Of a stretch of 61,991 nucleotides of DNA, positions 61,874-61,991 are shown in pieces. The stretch comes from an uncultured Bacteroidia bacterium (lineage in GTDB: Bacteria > Bacteroidota > Bacteroidia > J057 > CALAJH01). Every line of letters starts with the position of its first letter. Positions within the stretch are counted from its first letter, which is position 1. The translations under genes and the position numbers were made by a program. Location: assembly GCA_937922655.1 (NCBI GenBank), contig CALAJH010000008.1, forward strand, positions 1 through 61,991, written 5' to 3'. The notes below the pieces were generated by a model. It did not search any database and was not told where the DNA came from. It worked only from the letters and a program-made list of their open reading frames with translations.

Positions 61874-61991
61874 TTACCGCGCGGCAAGCTCCTCTTTGAT
61901 AACCTTGTTTTCCATACGAACCTCGTAAACCGCCTCCGACAACGCCCGAAGTTCGGTTTCCATGCGATCCTGACGTTTTTCCATCTCCTCG
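61874..61991 (-). CDS. 3' end of a coiled-coil protein
   Basis: The last ~39 codons of a gene continuing beyond the right edge. The frame reads EEMEKRQDRMETELRALSEA then VYEVRMENKVIKEELAAR before the TAA at 61874. Heptad-like Leu/Met/Val spacing and strong charge indicate a coiled coil. No function can be named from this fragment. Confidence 0.55.
   Translation of the reverse strand, partial: EEMEKRQDRMETELRALSEAVYEVRMENKVIKEELAAR

Overview
The window looks like a chromosomal segment of a free-living, heterotrophic Bacteroidota bacterium, moderately GC-rich, probably from the Saprospiria/Chitinophagia side of the phylum. The evidence is: several secreted proteins ending in a type IX secretion (T9SS) type A sorting domain, a TonB receptor with an N-terminal carboxypeptidase-like domain, Bacteroidota-typical families (DUF3127, a likely DUF4199, the FadL/OmpP1 porin), and many copies of the Bacteroidota -7 promoter box TAnnTTTG. 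I see no phage, insertion sequence, integron or CRISPR array. The only recombinase is a housekeeping XerC/XerD.

Layout. 1-3280: 5' part of a secreted T9SS-style protein (-), then a phosphodiester-glycosidase-like secreted protein, tsaE and alanine dehydrogenase (+). 3412-6223 (-): a tight three-gene operon of potassium channel, NeuD-like acyltransferase and GT2 glycosyltransferase. 6460-7830: an AT-rich island with one methyltransferase. 7830-13357: TonB receptor, citrate synthase, XerC/D and a small membrane protein. 13517-23617: thiC, a PhoD-like phosphatase with T9SS tail, and a 1907-residue secreted protein with glycine-rich modules. 23690-32402: lysS, a secreted hypothetical, an M1 aminopeptidase lipoprotein, a FadL porin, an ArnT-like glycosyltransferase and an SDR. 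32522-35007: a candidate structured RNA, a 20-codon ORF coupled to a secreted hypothetical, a second SDR and a membrane protein. 35105-37871: tRNA-Ser, a second glycine-rich secreted protein, 3-hydroxybutyryl-CoA dehydrogenase, and a fragment resembling the start of a restriction-modification enzyme. 37964-47079: a 2186-residue propeller/Ig adhesin (-) and an M43 metalloprotease (+), divergently transcribed. 47102-55370: RNase R, a hypothetical plus SPOR protein, tRNA-Leu and tRNA-Gly, a desaturase, DUF3127, YihY, an AAA ATPase, DUF1573 and YtxH. 55567-end: a lone NuoL-like subunit, a TolB-propeller/outer-membrane-barrel fusion, a small lipoprotein and the 3' end of a coiled-coil protein.

Most of this is core metabolism and envelope biology. 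The surface proteins form the most distinctive group: glycine-rich and propeller/Ig adhesins, a metalloprotease and a phosphatase, most with T9SS signals. The least explained items are the candidate structured RNA at 32533-32690, the recurring -7 box set 4-6 nt before start codons (implying near-leaderless mRNAs), and a perfect 27-bp tandem duplication of such a promoter/start unit at 26107-26160. Calls rest on reading motifs by eye; no database search was possible.
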